NCBI RefSeq assembly: GCF_030053835.1
Contig: NZ_CP125655.1
Coordinates: 1,054,001 to 1,118,000 of the forward strand
DNA from: Cellulomonas sp. ES6
GTDB lineage: Bacteria > Actinomycetota > Actinomycetes > Actinomycetales > Cellulomonadaceae
Length of the DNA: 64,000 bases
Direction of reading: 5' to 3'
Shown: piece by piece, positions 46,582-55,434 of the stretch
How the letters are laid out: each line of letters opens with the position of its first letter
How positions within the stretch are numbered: position 1 is the first letter of the stretch
The notes under the pieces: model-generated
The model's input: the letters and a program-made list of their open reading frames with translations, nothing else
Database searches by the model: none
Told to the model about the DNA's origin: nothing
Position numbers and translations under genes: made by a program

Positions 46582-48951
46582 GTGGCAGACGACCGTACGC
46601 CCTTCCCGGTGGTCAACTTCCGTGGCTACGACCGCGGACCCGTCGACGACCGCATGGCCGAGCTCGAGCGCGCGCTGTCCGACGCCCGGAACCAGGTCGC
46701 CTCGCTCGACGAGCGTGTGCTGCAGATCTCCGGGGAGCTGTCCGAGGCGCACCGCCAGCTCCGGGAGGCCGAGCGGCCCACCTACTCCGGGCTCGGGTCC
46801 CGCATCGAGATGCTGCTGCGCTCGGCGGAGGAGCAGTCGTCGGACGTGGTGCAGCAGGCGAACGCGCAGGCGTCGGACGCCCTCGCGCGCGCCCGCCTCG
46901 CCGCCGGGCAGCTGCGCGCCCGCGCGGAGAACGAGGTCGCCGAGATGCTCGCGACCGCCCGCCGGGAGGCGACGGAGGAGCGTTCGACCGCGCACACCGA
47001 GGCGGAGAGCGTGCTGACCGGCGCGCAGCGCCGCGCGGAGGAGCTGGTCGGCTCGGCCGAGCGCGAGGCGGCGCGCATCCAGACGGCGATCCAGACCGAG
47101 GAGAGCGAGCGCCGGGCGACGCTCGAGCGCGAGCTCGGCACCCTGCGGGCGACGGTCGAGCGCGAGACGACCGAGCTGCGCATCAGCACCGAGCAGGCGG
47201 CCGAGGCGCTGCGGTCGACGACCGAGGCCGAGACCTCCGCGATGCGGGCCGAGGCCGAGCGGTACGACCAGGACCTGCGCCAGCGCGCCGACGCCGAGAC
47301 GACCGCGCTGCGCCAGCGCGTCACCGCCGAGCTCGCCGAGCTGCGGACCGAGGCGGAGCGCTGGTCGGCGATGCAGCGGTCCCTCGCCGCCACCGAGATC
47401 GCGGAGGCACGGCAGGCGGTGGGCGAGGAGGTCACCTCCCTGCGCGCCGAGGCGCAGTCGCACGCCGACGCGGTGCGGTCGGCCGCCGAGCGCGCCGCCG
47501 CCGAGCTGCAGCAGCGGGTCGCCGTCGAGACGGCCGCGCTGCGGACCGAGGCGGAGCAGTACGCCGGCTTCGTGCGCGCGACCGCCGACCGGGAGACCGG
47601 CGAGCTCCGGGCGGCCGTGGCCGACGAGGTCGCCGCGGCCCGGCAGGAGTCGGAGCAGGCGCTCGCCGTCCAGCGCGCGGAGGCCGAGCAGTACGCCACC
47701 GAGCTCCGCGCGACCGCGGAGCGGGAGACGACCGAGCTGCGCGAGCGCACCGAGCACGAGGTCGCCACGCTCCGCGCCCTCGCCGAGCGGGAGACGTCCG
47801 AGCTGCGGGAGCGCACCGAGCGCGAGACCACGGAGCTGCGCGAGCGCACCGAGCGCGAGGTCGCCGAGCTCCAGGAGGCGACGCGGCTCGACGTCGAGCG
47901 GCGGACGACCGAGGCGTCGCGCGCCGCGGAGGAGCTCCGGGGCCGGGCGCGGACCGAGGCGGACGCGATGCTGGCGCAGGCCCGGCAGGCGCTCGCCGAC
48001 GCGGAGCTGTCGATCGCCGCCCAGCGCGAGGCGGCCGAGCGCGCCGACGCCGAGCGGCACGCGACCGCCCGCGCCGAGACGGAGAAGCTCGTCGCCGACG
48101 CCGAGGCGCACGCCGCGGACGCCGAGCAGCGCGTCGCGAAGGCCCTGGAGCAGGCCGAGAAGATCCGGGTCGACTCGCAGGAGCACGCCAAGGAGCTGCT
48201 GTCGAACGCCCGGCAGAACGCCGACCGCGTGGTGGCCGAGGCCCGCGAGCACGCCGAGAAGACCCTGTCCGAGGCGATGTCCGAGGCGGAGCGCGAGCGC
48301 ACGACCGCGCAGCGCCAGGTCGAGGACCTCAACCGGCAGCGCGAGTCGATCACCACGTACCTCGACGAGCTGCGCAACCTCCTCGGCCACGACCCGGTGC
48401 CGAACCGGCAGACGCTCGAGCGGGCGGACGCCGCGCAGGCGCAGTTCGCGGCCAAGCAGGCGGCCGTCCGTCCCGCCGCGCGCCCGGCCCGCGGGGCGAA
48501 GGGCCGGCCGGCGCCGGTCTCCGCGGCCGCGGCGGCCCCGGCCCCTGCGGCGGCGGACGCCGACGAGCCGGCCGCCACCACGGGGCCGGAGGCGGCGGAC
48601 GACGCCCGCGGGGCGAGCAGCGCCGACGGCGCCGACGGCACCGCGACCCCCGACCGGCCGGGCACCTCGACCTCGGCGGGGGACGCGGCGTCCGAGGCCG
48701 AGGAGGGCGCGACGTCCGGGACGACCGAGGGCGCGACCAGCGGCACGGACGCCGACGGCACCGACGGCGGGACCTCGGACGGCGCACCGGCCGGTGACGC
48801 CGCCGAGGACGGAGCCGCGGACGGGGGCGCCTCCGCTGCGGACGCGGGCTCCGGCGAGGACACCCCGTCGGGCGACGACACCCCGTCGGACGAGGACACC
48901 CCGTCGGGCGAGGACGCCGCCGCCGGCGAGCCGGCCCCCGCCGACCGGTGA
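46582..48951 (+). CDS. Scy/FilP-like coiled-coil cytoskeletal protein
   Basis: A 789-residue protein. The N-terminus FPVVNFRGYDRGPVDDRMAELE resembles the DivIVA/Scy membrane- or pole-targeting start. It is followed by nearly 600 residues of continuous Ala/Glu/Arg/Thr coiled coil with repeated TELRERTE- and AERET-type segments. The C-terminal 160 residues are an Ala/Pro then acidic Gly/Ser/Thr/Asp tail with SGEDTP-like repeats. This layout matches Scy, FilP and AbpS intermediate-filament-like proteins of actinobacteria, which organise polar growth or the cell envelope. The GTG has AGGAGG six nt upstream. Overlaps the next gene by 4 bp. The exact orthologue (Scy or FilP) is uncertain. Confidence 0.8.
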   Translation: MADDRTPFPVVNFRGYDRGPVDDRMAELERALSDARNQVASLDERVLQISGELSEAHRQLREAERPTYSGLGSRIEMLLRSAEEQSSDVVQQANAQASDALARARLAAGQLRARAENEVAEMLATARREATEERSTAHTEAESVLTGAQRRAEELVGSAEREAARIQTAIQTEESERRATLERELGTLRATVERETTELRISTEQAAEALRSTTEAETSAMRAEAERYDQDLRQRADAETTALRQRVTAELAELRTEAERWSAMQRSLAATEIAEARQAVGEEVTSLRAEAQSHADAVRSAAERAAAELQQRVAVETAALRTEAEQYAGFVRATADRETGELRAAVADEVAAARQESEQALAVQRAEAEQYATELRATAERETTELRERTEHEVATLRALAERETSELRERTERETTELRERTEREVAELQEATRLDVERRTTEASRAAEELRGRARTEADAMLAQARQALADAELSIAAQREAAERADAERHATARAETEKLVADAEAHAADAEQRVAKALEQAEKIRVDSQEHAKELLSNARQNADRVVAEAREHAEKTLSEAMSEAERERTTAQRQVEDLNRQRESITTYLDELRNLLGHDPVPNRQTLERADAAQAQFAAKQAAVRPAARPARGAKGRPAPVSAAAAAPAPAAADADEPAATTGPEAADDARGASSADGADGTATPDRPGTSTSAGDAASEAEEGATSGTTEGATSGTDADGTDGGTSDGAPAGDAAEDGAADGGASAADAGSGEDTPSGDDTPSDEDTPSGEDAAAGEPAPADR
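48858..48920 (+). repeat. 21-bp repeats encoding SGEDTP-type acidic heptads
   Basis: Three in-frame 21-bp units with core GACACCCCGTCGGGCGA lie near the 3' end of the coiled-coil gene and encode heptads of the form DTPSGED/DTPSDED. Such a repeat can change length by slippage without breaking the frame. Confidence 0.75.
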
Positions 48952-49421
48952 CCGCCACCCCTCCCCCCGACGCCCCGGAGCCCGAGCCGGCCGCCGACGC
49001 CGGGTCGGACTGGCGGTCCCGGCGGCGCGAGGCCGCTGACGCCCACGAGGCGGCGCTGCGGGCACGACGGCAGGCCGAGTCCGCGCGCGCACGCGAGCTC
49101 ATCGCCGCCTTCGTCGCGGAGGCGACGGCACGCGGCGTCGCGCCCGAGCCGCTCCAGGCGCAGGGGTACGGCGGACGCGGGCGCTTCCGGACGCCCCTGC
49201 GCGGGTGGTACCTGCGCCGTGACCGCACGGTCGCCGTGGGGACGGACGGCGGGTTCTACGTGCTGACCGTGCCGCCGTCGATCGGCGCGAGGCTGCGCGG
49301 GGTGCAGCCCGAGCCGCAGGACCCGCCGCTGGTGCTCGGTGCGGGCGGCAAGGACGGCGAGTCGCTGGACCTGCCCGTCGCGCTCGCCCGCGCCCTGGGT
49401 GACGCCCCCGGACCCGCCTGA
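48948..49421 (+). CDS. Hypothetical protein coupled to the coiled-coil gene
   Basis: A 157-residue soluble protein of unknown family. A Pro/Glu-rich start is followed by a charged helix (residues about 25-60), then FRTPLRGWYLRRDRTVAVGTDGGFYVLTVP, a compact beta-rich region that may bind ligand, and a short C-terminal helix. No signal, membrane span or catalytic motif is seen. The GTG overlaps the preceding stop (GTGA), so it is translated with the Scy/FilP-like protein and could be a partner. Confidence 0.7.
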   Translation: MTATPPPDAPEPEPAADAGSDWRSRRREAADAHEAALRARRQAESARARELIAAFVAEATARGVAPEPLQAQGYGGRGRFRTPLRGWYLRRDRTVAVGTDGGFYVLTVPPSIGARLRGVQPEPQDPPLVLGAGGKDGESLDLPVALARALGDAPGPA

Positions 49422-49443
49422 CCCCACCGACGCCGGCACGGTC

Positions 49444-49468
49444 GCGCGCCGGCCGGGCACCGGCGCGC
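49444..49468. terminator. Bidirectional terminator
   Basis: GCGCGCCGG (49444-49452) pairs with CCGGCGCGC (49460-49468) between convergent genes. Confidence 0.7.
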
Positions 49469-49479
49469 CCGCCGCGGCC

Positions 49480-50295
49480 TCAGCGCCCGGCGGCCGCCCG
49501 TGCGAGGAGCTCCGCGAGGGCGGCCGCGACCGCGCCGGGGGTCTCGACCGCCGTGAGGTGCCCGGCTCCCGGGACGACGACGGGCTCGACGCCGAGGAGC
49601 CCCGCGGTCCGGCGCGCCTCGGCCACGGGCGTCGGCTGGTCCTCCTCGCCGACCAGCACGAGGGCCGGCCCCGTGAACTCCTCGAGCAGCGCCGTCCGGT
49701 CGGGGCGGGCCGCCATCGCCCGCTGGGACCACGCGACACCGGCCGGAGGCTGGGCCCCGATCCACGCGCGCACCCGGTCCGCCGTCCCGCGGTCCCGGGC
49801 GGCCCGCCCGAGCAGCGCGTCGGCCATGGGGAGCACCTCGTCGACCGTCCCCGCGGACTCGACGGCGTCGGCGATGCGCAGCCGGTTGGCGCGGGCCTCC
49901 TCGGTGTCGGCGCCGGCCTTGGTGTCGAGCAGCCCGAGCCCGGCGACCAGGCCGGGGTGCCGCTCGAGGACCGCCAGGGCGACGTAGCCACCCATGGACA
50001 GGCCGGCGACCACGGCGCGGTCGTGACCGGCCCGGGCGAGCGCCGCGGCGACGGCGTCGGCGGACGCGTCGAGCGACGGGTCGGGCAGCGGCACGCCCTG
50101 CGCGGCGCCGAGGCCCGGCAGGTCGAGCGCGAGCACGGGCTGCGCGGCGGCACCGTGCGGGGCGCCGGGCAGCAGCGCGGCGGCGTCCTCCCACATCCGG
50201 TGGTCGAGCGGGAAGGCGTGCAGCAGGACCAGCGGCAGGCCGGTCCCGGGTCGCAGCGCGTGGACGACGGCGGTCGCGCGCGGGGTGTGCGTCAT
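49480..50295 (-). CDS. Alpha/beta hydrolase
   Basis: A 271-residue alpha/beta-fold hydrolase. The oxyanion region LVLLHAFPLDHRMWE, the nucleophile elbow VVAGLSMGGYVAL (Ser), the acid region PALVLVGEEDQPTP (Asp) and the histidine in VVPGAGHLTAVETP are all present. Substrate is unknown; such genes are annotated variously as esterase, 3-oxoadipate enol-lactonase-like or haloperoxidase-like. The ATG overlaps the upstream hydrolase gene by 4 bp (ATGA), giving a two-gene operon. Confidence 0.88.
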   Translation of the reverse strand: MTHTPRATAVVHALRPGTGLPLVLLHAFPLDHRMWEDAAALLPGAPHGAAAQPVLALDLPGLGAAQGVPLPDPSLDASADAVAAALARAGHDRAVVAGLSMGGYVALAVLERHPGLVAGLGLLDTKAGADTEEARANRLRIADAVESAGTVDEVLPMADALLGRAARDRGTADRVRAWIGAQPPAGVAWSQRAMAARPDRTALLEEFTGPALVLVGEEDQPTPVAEARRTAGLLGVEPVVVPGAGHLTAVETPGAVAAALAELLARAAAGR

Positions 50296-51083
50296 GCGTC
50301 CTCCTCGGGGGCGCCGGTGGCGGCCTGCTCGCTCGGGCCGTCCCACGTGGTCGGCAGGGGCACGGGGAAGCCGGGCCGGACGTGCCGGACGACCTCGTCG
50401 AGCACGCGGCGGACGTACGCCTCCCCCACCCACAGGTGCTTCGCGCCGTCGACGCCGATGACCTCGGCCTGGTGCACGCGCGCGAACCGCTCGCGGGCCT
50501 CGGCGGGGCGCAGGTAGTCGTCGTGCTCGGGCACCAGGACGACGAGCGGCTTCCCGTCGGCGTCCCAGGCGTCGAGGTCCGCGTCGGTGGCGCGGTGCAG
50601 CGGCGGGGACAGCAGCACGGCGCCCTCGACCGCCGGGTCGAGGCCGTGCATGAGCGCGAGCTCCGTGCCGAAGGACCACCCGACGAGCCAGGGGTGCGGC
50701 AGGTCGCGGAACTCGGCGAGCTCGATGGCGGCGTGCACGTCGAGCTTCTCCGACCGGCCCTCGTCGAACGACCCCTGCGAGGTGCCACGGGGGCTGGACG
50801 TGCCGCGGGTGTTGAACCGCAGCACCGCGATGTCCGCGAGGGCCGGCAGGCGCCAGGCGGCCTTGCGCAGCACGTGCGAGTCCATGTAGCCGCCGTGGGT
50901 CGGCAGCGGGTGCAGGGTGACCAGCGTCGCGGCGGGCGTCCTGGGGGTCCCGTCGGGGTGGACGGGGAGGGCGAGCTCGCCGACGAGCGTGAGGCCGTCG
51001 GCGGTGTGCAGCTCGACGTCCTCGCGGTGCGCGGGCAGGACGGTCAGCGAGCGGATGGCGGTGGAGGCGGCGTCGGTGGTCAT
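50292..51083 (-). CDS. Alpha/beta hydrolase, dienelactone-hydrolase-like
   Basis: A 263-residue alpha/beta hydrolase with a lid-less core. It has LHTADGLTLVGELALPV and VTLHPLPTHGGYMDS (an oxyanion-type loop), FNTRGTSSPRGTSQGSFD, the nucleophile elbow LVGWSFGTELAL, VVLVPEHDDYLRP (acid) and GAKHLWVGE (histidine). Similar proteins are often annotated as alpha/beta hydrolase or acyl-CoA thioesterase-like; the substrate is unknown. The ATG at 51083 is chosen by the family N-terminus; TACGCT lies 8 nt upstream. First gene of the hydrolase pair. Confidence 0.85.
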   Translation of the reverse strand: MTTDAASTAIRSLTVLPAHREDVELHTADGLTLVGELALPVHPDGTPRTPAATLVTLHPLPTHGGYMDSHVLRKAAWRLPALADIAVLRFNTRGTSSPRGTSQGSFDEGRSEKLDVHAAIELAEFRDLPHPWLVGWSFGTELALMHGLDPAVEGAVLLSPPLHRATDADLDAWDADGKPLVVLVPEHDDYLRPAEARERFARVHQAEVIGVDGAKHLWVGEAYVRRVLDEVVRHVRPGFPVPLPTTWDGPSEQAATGAPEEDA

Positions 51084-51121
51084 CGCCGTCGAGCGTAGTC
51101 CGGGGGCGTGCGGTCCGGCCG

Positions 51122-51433
51122 TCAGCGCCGGGTGGGCCTGCGGCGTCCCCGCGCCGACCAGCACGCCGCGTGCCAGTGCCGCCGGTCGGCGAGCGCGGCG
51201 TCCGGCCCGAACATCCCGTCGGCGGCCCAGGCGACGACGTGCGGCGTGCCGGGCGCGATCTCCTGGTCGCAGCCCGGGCAGCGGTACGTGCGCTCGGACC
51301 CGGCGACGCGCTGCACCGTCCAGGTGCCGTCGGGGCCCTCCTCGGACGTGCGCCCGCCGCGCACGCGCTCGAGGTCGAGCGGGACGTGCTCGGCGGTGTA
51401 CGGGCGCTTGCCGGAGCGACGGGTCGAGGGCAC
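51122..51433 (-). CDS. Small zinc-ribbon-like protein
   Basis: A 103-residue protein of the type often labelled only as ATP/GTP-binding or hypothetical in actinobacteria. It begins PSTRRSGKRPYTAEHVPLDL and contains YRCPGCDQEIAPGTPHVVAW and RRHWHAACW, where CxxC plus HxxxC could bind zinc. No nucleotide-binding loop is visible, so I do not support a GTPase call. Start is GTG with GATCAT six nt upstream. Between the hydrolase pair and the GH1 gene, with a terminator for GH1 just upstream. Confidence 0.75.
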   Translation of the reverse strand: MPSTRRSGKRPYTAEHVPLDLERVRGGRTSEEGPDGTWTVQRVAGSERTYRCPGCDQEIAPGTPHVVAWAADGMFGPDAALADRRHWHAACWSARGRRRPTRR

Positions 51434-51455
51434 GCCCCCATGATCCCGGACGCGC

Positions 51456-51493
51456 CCGGGGGCGGCCACCGACCTCGCGGTGACCGCCCCCGG
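51456..51493 (-). terminator. Terminator after the GH1 gene
   Basis: CCGGGGGCGG pairs with CCGCCCCCGG, and after one mismatch CACCG with CGGTG, around a 6-nt loop. It starts 15 nt beyond the GH1 stop. Confidence 0.82.
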
Positions 51494-51507
51494 CGCGGCG
51501 GCGTGGG

Positions 51508-52962
51508 TCAGGACAGGGTGGCGGCCGTCTCCGCCGGCGCGATCGTCCGGGTCGCGACGAGGTCGCGGTACCAGAGCGCGGAGTCCTTCAGGGTGCGCTC
51601 GCCCGTCGGGTAGTCGACGCGGATGATGCCGAAGCGGCGGTCGTAGCCGTACGCCCACTCGAAGTTGTCCATCAGCGACCAGACGAAGTACCCGCGCACG
51701 TCGGCGCCGGCGTCCATCGCGGCGCCCACGGCGTCGATGTGGTCGTGCAGGTACTCGACGCGCGGCAGGTCGTGCACCCGGCCGTCGGCGGACACCTCGT
51801 CGTAGAACGCGGCGCCGTTCTCGGTGACCGCCATGGGCAGGCCCGGGTAGCGGCGGTGCAGGTCGAGCAGCAGCTCGGTGAGGCCCTCGGGCTCGATGTT
51901 CCAGCCCATGGCCGTGTGCGGGCCGGGCAGCGGCAGCCACTCGACGTCGTCGCAGCCGACCCACGGGCTGACGACCGAGGACTTGTGGCCGTCGGGACCG
52001 GGGGTGCCGTCGCCGACGACCGGCTCGCCCTGGAGGCGCTGCACCTTGCCGGTGGAGTAGTAGTTGACGCCCAGCAGGTCGATGGGCACGCGGATCAGCT
52101 CCAGGTCGCCGTCCTGCACGAACGACCAGTCGGTGAGGTGCGCGGTCTGGGGCAGGACCTCCTGCGGGTAGCGGCCCTCGAGCAGCGGCTGCAGGAACAC
52201 CTCGTTGGCCACCAGGTCGACCTGGCGCTTGGCGGCGACGTCCTCGGGGGCGTCGGAGGCCGCGCGGGTCACGTGGAGGTTCAGGGTGATGGAGATCTGC
52301 GCGGCGTCGCCGAGCACGTCCCGCACGGCGCGCGCGGCGAGGCCGTGCGCGAGGTTGAGGTGGTGCACCGCGGCGAGCGCGGTGGCCGGCTCGGTGCGGC
52401 CCGGGGCGTGGACGCCGGAGGCGTAGCCGAGGTAGGACGAGCACCACGGCTCGTTGAGCGTCGTCCAGACCGTGACCTTGTCGCCGAGCACCTCGGCCAT
52501 CTTCCGGGCGTACTCGGCGAACCGGTAGGCGGTGTCGCGGTTGCCCCAGCCGCCGGCGTCCTCGAGGGCCTGCGGCAGGTCCCAGTGGTACAGGGTCACG
52601 ACGGGGGCGATCCCGGCCTCGACGAGACGGTCCACCAGGTCGACGTAGAACGCGATGCCCTCGTCGTTCCACGCGCCGGAGCCGTCCGGCTGGACGCGCG
52701 GCCAGGCGATGGACAGGCGGTACGCCTGGAGGCCGAGCTGCTGCATGAGCGCGACGTCCTCGGGCACCCGGTGGTAGTGGTCGGCGGCGACGTCGCCGGT
52801 GTCGCCGTTCAGCACGGCGCCGGGGCGCGCGGAGAACGTGTCCCAGATGGACGGGCCGCGCCCGCCCTCGGTGGCGGCGCCCTCGATCTGGTACGAGGCG
52901 GTGGCGGAGCCCCACAGGAAGTCGGCGGGGAACTGTCGTCCGGACGGACGGGTGGTCGGCAT
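51508..52962 (-). CDS. GH1 beta-glucosidase
   Basis: A 484-residue cytoplasmic family-1 glycoside hydrolase (no signal peptide). The family N-terminus is FPADFLWGSATASYQIEGA. The acid/base is Glu171 in TTLNEPWCSSY and the nucleophile Glu381 in MAVTENGAAFYDE; YRLSIAWPRVQPDG and DNFEWAYGYDRRFG also fit. Likely substrates are cellobiose or related beta-glucosides imported by the nearby ABC system; beta-galactosidase or fucosidase activity is possible. The ATG is preceded by a spacer holding a perfect LacI-type site (53032-53045) and a second imperfect one. It follows the GH31 gene but has its own promoter. Confidence 0.93.
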   Translation of the reverse strand: MPTTRPSGRQFPADFLWGSATASYQIEGAATEGGRGPSIWDTFSARPGAVLNGDTGDVAADHYHRVPEDVALMQQLGLQAYRLSIAWPRVQPDGSGAWNDEGIAFYVDLVDRLVEAGIAPVVTLYHWDLPQALEDAGGWGNRDTAYRFAEYARKMAEVLGDKVTVWTTLNEPWCSSYLGYASGVHAPGRTEPATALAAVHHLNLAHGLAARAVRDVLGDAAQISITLNLHVTRAASDAPEDVAAKRQVDLVANEVFLQPLLEGRYPQEVLPQTAHLTDWSFVQDGDLELIRVPIDLLGVNYYSTGKVQRLQGEPVVGDGTPGPDGHKSSVVSPWVGCDDVEWLPLPGPHTAMGWNIEPEGLTELLLDLHRRYPGLPMAVTENGAAFYDEVSADGRVHDLPRVEYLHDHIDAVGAAMDAGADVRGYFVWSLMDNFEWAYGYDRRFGIIRVDYPTGERTLKDSALWYRDLVATRTIAPAETAATLS

Positions 52963-53008
52963 GGCTGTCCTCGGGGGTCGGGTGGCGGGCCGTCCGGGGA
53001 CAACCCTG

Positions 53009-53045
53009 TCGAATCGATACGATACACGGTGTGGGAGCGCTCCCG
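53009..53045 (-). promoter_or_regulatory. LacI-type operators and promoter of the GH1 gene
   Basis: TGGGAGCGCTCCCG (53032-53045) is almost identical to the CebR operator TGGGAGCGCTCCCA known in Streptomyces. About 20 bp closer to the gene lies the imperfect dyad TCGAATCGATACGA, resembling the TCGAAGCGCTTCGA sites at 59.9-60.1 kb. A -10-like TATCGT lies between them on the minus strand. Regulation by a cellobiose- or oligosaccharide-responsive LacI protein is inferred. Confidence 0.72.
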
Positions 53046-53117
53046 CGACTCCTGCCGCGGGACGGGTGGGTCGACGCCGTCCGGGTGCTCCCGGTGGCGG
53101 GGCGCGGCGAGCCGGCC

Positions 53118-53144
53118 ACGCCCCGCCGCCGGACGGCGGGGCGT
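53118..53144 (-). terminator. Terminator after the GH31 gene
   Basis: A perfect 11-bp stem ACGCCCCGCCG / CGGCGGGGCGT with a 5-nt loop, 3 nt beyond the alpha-xylosidase stop. Confidence 0.85.
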
Positions 53145-53147
53145 CGG

Positions 53148-55421
53148 TCAGGTCGCGGGGACCTCCAGCACGGCGCCGGAGGCCGCGACCGGCGCACCCA
53201 GCCCGTGGGCCACGGCCCACGCACCGGGCACGTCGCCGGTGGCCTCCGCACGGACGCGGTCGCCCGAGCGGGTCACCCGGAACACCGCCTCCCGGCCCGA
53301 CGGGCGCGCCACCCGCGTGACCGACTCGTGCCCGTCGGCCAGCCCGAACAGCCGCAGGGTGACGCCCTCGGCGTGGTCGTAGTCGGGCCGGTCCGTGCGG
53401 GCGCCGACCGGCAGCACCGTGCCCGGCCGGACCAGCACCGGCAGGGAGTCGAACCCGTGGCGCTGGCGGTGCCAGCGCGGGCCGCGGACCCGCGACCCGT
53501 CGAGCAGCGAGGTCCACTCCCCCTCCGGCACGTACACGTCCACGTCGCCCTCCGCCGAGAACACCGGCGCGACGAGCACCGACGACCCCAGCAGGTACTG
53601 GGTGTCGACGGTCGCCGCACCCGGGTCGTCCGGGAACTCCAGCACCATCGGGCGCATCGCGGGCAGCCCGTCGGTGTGCGCCTCGCGGCCGACCGCCGAC
53701 AGGTACGGCATCAGCGAGAGCTTGAGCTCCGTGAACCGCTGGGTGACCTTGACGGACTCCTCGTCGAACGCCCACGGCACCCGGTACGACCCGGACCCGT
53801 GCAGCCGCGAGTGCGAGGAGAGCATCCCGAACGCCAGCCAGCGCTTGAACACCGCGGCGTCCGGCGTCCCCTCGAACCCGCCGATGTCGTGCGACCAGAA
53901 CCCGAAGCCCGACGACGCGAGCGACAGCCCGCCCCGCAGCGACTCGGCCATCGAGACGAACGTCGACTCGCAGTCGCCGCCCCAGTGCACGGGGAACTGC
54001 TGGCCGCCCGCCGTCGCCGAGCGGGCGAACAGCACCGCCTCGCCCTCGCCGCGCACCTCGGTCAGCAGGTCGAAGACCGCCTTGTTGTACAGGTGCGTGT
54101 AGTAGTTGTGCATCCGCTCCGGGTCCGAGCCGTCGTGCCAGACGACGTCCGTGGGGATCCGCTCGCCGAAGTCGGTCTTGAAGCAGTCGACGCCCATGTC
54201 GAGCAGCGCCCGGAGCTCGCCCTGGTACCAGGCGACGGCGTCCGGGTTCGTGAAGTCCACGAGCGCCATGCCGGCCTGCCACAGGTCCCACTGCCACACC
54301 GAGCCGTCCGCGCGGGTCACGAGGTACCCGCGCTCGCGACCCTCGGCGAACAGGTGCGACCGCTGCGCGATGTACGGGTTGATCCACACGCACACCCGCA
54401 GGCCCCGCTCGTGCAGCCGCGCCAGCATCCCCTCGGGGTCCGGGAACGTCGCCGGGTCCCACACGAAGTCGCTCCAGTGGAACCGGCGCATCCAGAAGCA
54501 GTCGAAGTGGAACACCGACAGCGGCAGCCCGCGCTCGGCCATGCCGTCGACGAACGACGTCACCGTCTGCTCGTCGTAGTCGGTGGTGAACGACGTCGAG
54601 AGCCACAGGCCGTACGACCAGTCCGGGACCCGCGCGGGCCGTCCGGTCAGGGCGGTGTACCGGCGCAGCACGTCCTTCGGGTCGGGCCCGGCGATGACGT
54701 AGTAGCGCATCCGCTGCCCCTCGACGCTGAACTGCGTGCGCGAGACGACCTCGGACCCGACCTCGAACGAGACGTGGCCCGGGTGGTCCACGAACACGCC
54801 GTACCCGGCGTCGGTCAGGTAGAACGGCACGTTCTTGTACGCCTGCTCGGACGACGTCCCGCCGTCGGCGTTCCAGACGTCGACCGCCTGCCCGTTCTTC
54901 ACGAACGCGGTGAACCGCTCCCCCAGGCCGTAGACGTGGTCGCGGACCCCGAGGGCGAGCTGCTCGCGCACGAACTGCCGGCCGTCGGCGTCCGTGACGA
55001 TCCCGACGCCGCGGGAGGTCGCCCCCGTGACGACGCGCCCGTCCACCTCGACGTCGAGCGCCCACTCCCCCGTCGTCGCGACGCGGGCCGTGAGGTTGCC
55101 GGTGGTGAGGGCGGCGCGCGGGTCGTCCGCGGTGGGTCCGGTGACGACGACGTCCGGGCGGGCGTCCGCGACCGCGAACGCCGGGCCGCGCTCCACCCCG
55201 CCCTGGTGGTGCTCGATCGTCACCCCCAGCACCCCCTCGGCGGGCGAGTCGAGCGTGATCGTGACGAGCGGGTGGTTGAGCGAGTCGCCGCGGGTCTCCA
55301 GCCGGCGCACGCCGGCGTACGCGGTCAGACCCCGCTCGCCGACCACGACCTCGTCGACCGCTCGCGGACGCAGGATGTCGACCCCGGGCAGGTTCTGCCA
55401 GTAGCCGTCGGTGAACTTCAT
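53148..55421 (-). CDS. GH31 alpha-xylosidase (YicI-like)
   Basis: A 757-residue family-31 hydrolase. The predicted nucleophile is Asp417 in DCFKTDFGERIPTD and the acid/base Asp483 in HWGGDCESTF, at almost the same residue numbers as in the E. coli alpha-xylosidase YicI (416 and 482); KTDFGE is the alpha-xylosidase form of the motif. LGLWLSTSFTTDYDEQTV and FHFDCFWMRRFHW also agree. Likely role: removing alpha-1,6-xylose from imported xyloglucan oligosaccharides. It has no signal peptide. It lies 13 nt after the second permease gene and closes the LacI-ABC operon. Confidence 0.92.
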   Translation of the reverse strand: MKFTDGYWQNLPGVDILRPRAVDEVVVGERGLTAYAGVRRLETRGDSLNHPLVTITLDSPAEGVLGVTIEHHQGGVERGPAFAVADARPDVVVTGPTADDPRAALTTGNLTARVATTGEWALDVEVDGRVVTGATSRGVGIVTDADGRQFVREQLALGVRDHVYGLGERFTAFVKNGQAVDVWNADGGTSSEQAYKNVPFYLTDAGYGVFVDHPGHVSFEVGSEVVSRTQFSVEGQRMRYYVIAGPDPKDVLRRYTALTGRPARVPDWSYGLWLSTSFTTDYDEQTVTSFVDGMAERGLPLSVFHFDCFWMRRFHWSDFVWDPATFPDPEGMLARLHERGLRVCVWINPYIAQRSHLFAEGRERGYLVTRADGSVWQWDLWQAGMALVDFTNPDAVAWYQGELRALLDMGVDCFKTDFGERIPTDVVWHDGSDPERMHNYYTHLYNKAVFDLLTEVRGEGEAVLFARSATAGGQQFPVHWGGDCESTFVSMAESLRGGLSLASSGFGFWSHDIGGFEGTPDAAVFKRWLAFGMLSSHSRLHGSGSYRVPWAFDEESVKVTQRFTELKLSLMPYLSAVGREAHTDGLPAMRPMVLEFPDDPGAATVDTQYLLGSSVLVAPVFSAEGDVDVYVPEGEWTSLLDGSRVRGPRWHRQRHGFDSLPVLVRPGTVLPVGARTDRPDYDHAEGVTLRLFGLADGHESVTRVARPSGREAVFRVTRSGDRVRAEATGDVPGAWAVAHGLGAPVAASGAVLEVPAT

Positions 55422-55434
55422 GGATGCGCTGCCC

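Noticed and set aside
51122..51433. ATP/GTP-binding protein
   Set aside because: No P-loop or other nucleotide-binding motif is present; the visible feature is a possible CxxC-HxxxC zinc site.
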